Notes under the pieces: model-generated
The model's database searches: none
What the model saw: the letters and a program-made list of their open reading frames with translations, nothing else
Told to the model about the DNA's origin: nothing
Shown: positions 60,701 to 64,000 of the stretch, piece by piece
How the letters are laid out: every line of letters begins with the position of its first letter
Position numbering within the stretch: position 1 is the first letter of the stretch
Position numbers and translations under genes: made by a program
NCBI RefSeq assembly: GCF_017833255.1
Contig: NZ_JAFIBU010000001.1
Span: 2,843,501-2,907,500, forward strand
Reading direction: 5' to 3'
DNA length: 64,000 bases
Source: Paenibacillus sp. PvR098
GTDB lineage: Bacteria; Bacillota; Bacilli; Paenibacillales; NBRC-103111

Positions 60701-60817
60701 GCTTGGCGACGTTCTACTCTCCCAGGACCCTGCGGTCCAAGTACCATTGACGCTGGAAGGCTTAACGTTCGTGTTCGGTATGGGTACGCGTGGTTCCCTT
60801 CCGCCATCATCACCAAA
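60701..60817 (-). rRNA. rrf: 5S ribosomal RNA
   Basis: 117 bases beginning TTTGGTGATGATGGC and ending ACGTCGCCAAGC on the minus strand, with the conserved CCATACCGAACACG loop. It lies between 23S and the tRNA cluster. Confidence 0.95.
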
Positions 60818-60879
60818 CATATTCAGGTTTGCGCCCTGAAAACTGGATCGAAACAAAGCATGCTGAAGTTCATGTATTT

Positions 60880-63799
<2,920 letters not shown>

Positions 63800-64000
63800 A
63801 ATGCTTTGACATGAAGTCTTAGCGTAGTTATAGATCAAAGATCTAAGGATGATTCAGCATTGTTACTTTGTTTCGATATCCAGTTTTCAAGGAACAAACT
63901 TTGTTTATTCGCTACCGTTTCACCGGCAGGAACGATATCTTAGCATGTCCGCCGCGGCCGATGCAAGCATCAGCTTTTGACATTTTTGCCAAGACCGAAA
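63800..64000 (-). other. 16S-23S intergenic spacer (partial)
   Basis: No tRNA gene is visible in the 201 bases present. A box near 63875 (TCCTTGAAAACTGGAT on the minus strand) matches the sequence after the 23S gene (60833-60850), as expected for rRNA processing stems. Confidence 0.7.

Overview
The window looks like the chromosome of a low-to-mid GC, Gram-positive Paenibacillaceae-type bacterium (Paenibacillus or a close relative). The reasons are the order sigW-rsiW-cdaA-cdaR-glmM-glmS, a glmS ribozyme in front of glmS, a CHASE3-type hybrid kinase, Bacillales-type tRNA/5S/23S organisation and CcpA-type cre-like sites. No genus-level identification can be made without a search.

Region 1 (1-14450) is the accessory region. 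Just downstream of glmS sits what I read as a complete cargo-only Tn7-like element (473-14426). It has TGTC termini, a 5-bp ATGAA target duplication at both ends, three spaced terminal repeats at the glmS-distal end and four overlapping 20-bp repeats at the glmS-proximal end. It carries no transposase gene. All of its cargo looks defensive: a TIR/AlbA_2-like protein with a GHKL (Hsp90-like) ATPase, a Gabija-like pair (OLD nuclease plus compact UvrD-like helicase), a type I restriction-modification system (hsdM-hsdS-hsdR) and an XRE regulator. To its left (1-467) is the glmS-proximal end of a second, older and related element with a dead XRE gene. The two elements are therefore stacked in tandem at attTn7.

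Region 2 (14451-37500) is core chromosome. It holds glmS with its ribozyme, glmM, cdaR and cdaA (c-di-AMP synthesis), rsiW/sigW (envelope stress), ppc, a hybrid histidine kinase, a neopullulanase-like GH13 enzyme, an AI-2E-family membrane protein, an SDR, and a LacI-controlled sugar ABC transporter operon with a GH4 glycosidase. Four tRNA genes (Gly, Arg, Pro, Gly) follow.

Region 3 (37900-59750) is a catabolic island for an unknown, probably carboxylated or aromatic-derived substrate. A Rieske ferredoxin gene overlapping a PF04909-type amidohydrolase gene by 4 bp occurs three times, and two of the copies are a ~99% identical 1.49-kb duplication 15.4 kb apart. Around them are a TRAP transporter (DctPQM), a tripartite tricarboxylate transporter (TctABC) plus an extra TctC, two RraA-type aldolase-like proteins, a DgoK-like sugar-acid kinase, a zinc alcohol dehydrogenase, an SDR, a cupin related to 2,4'-dihydroxyacetophenone dioxygenase, one IclR and two GntR regulators, and several gene remnants. 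The same 19-bp near-palindrome occurs upstream of three of these transcription units, and cre-like sites lie close by, so the island probably forms one regulon under a GntR-type repressor and carbon catabolite control.

Region 4 (59975-64000) is the 3' part of an rRNA operon on the minus strand: 23S, 5S and eight tRNAs ending in a strong terminator, with the 16S-23S spacer at the right edge.
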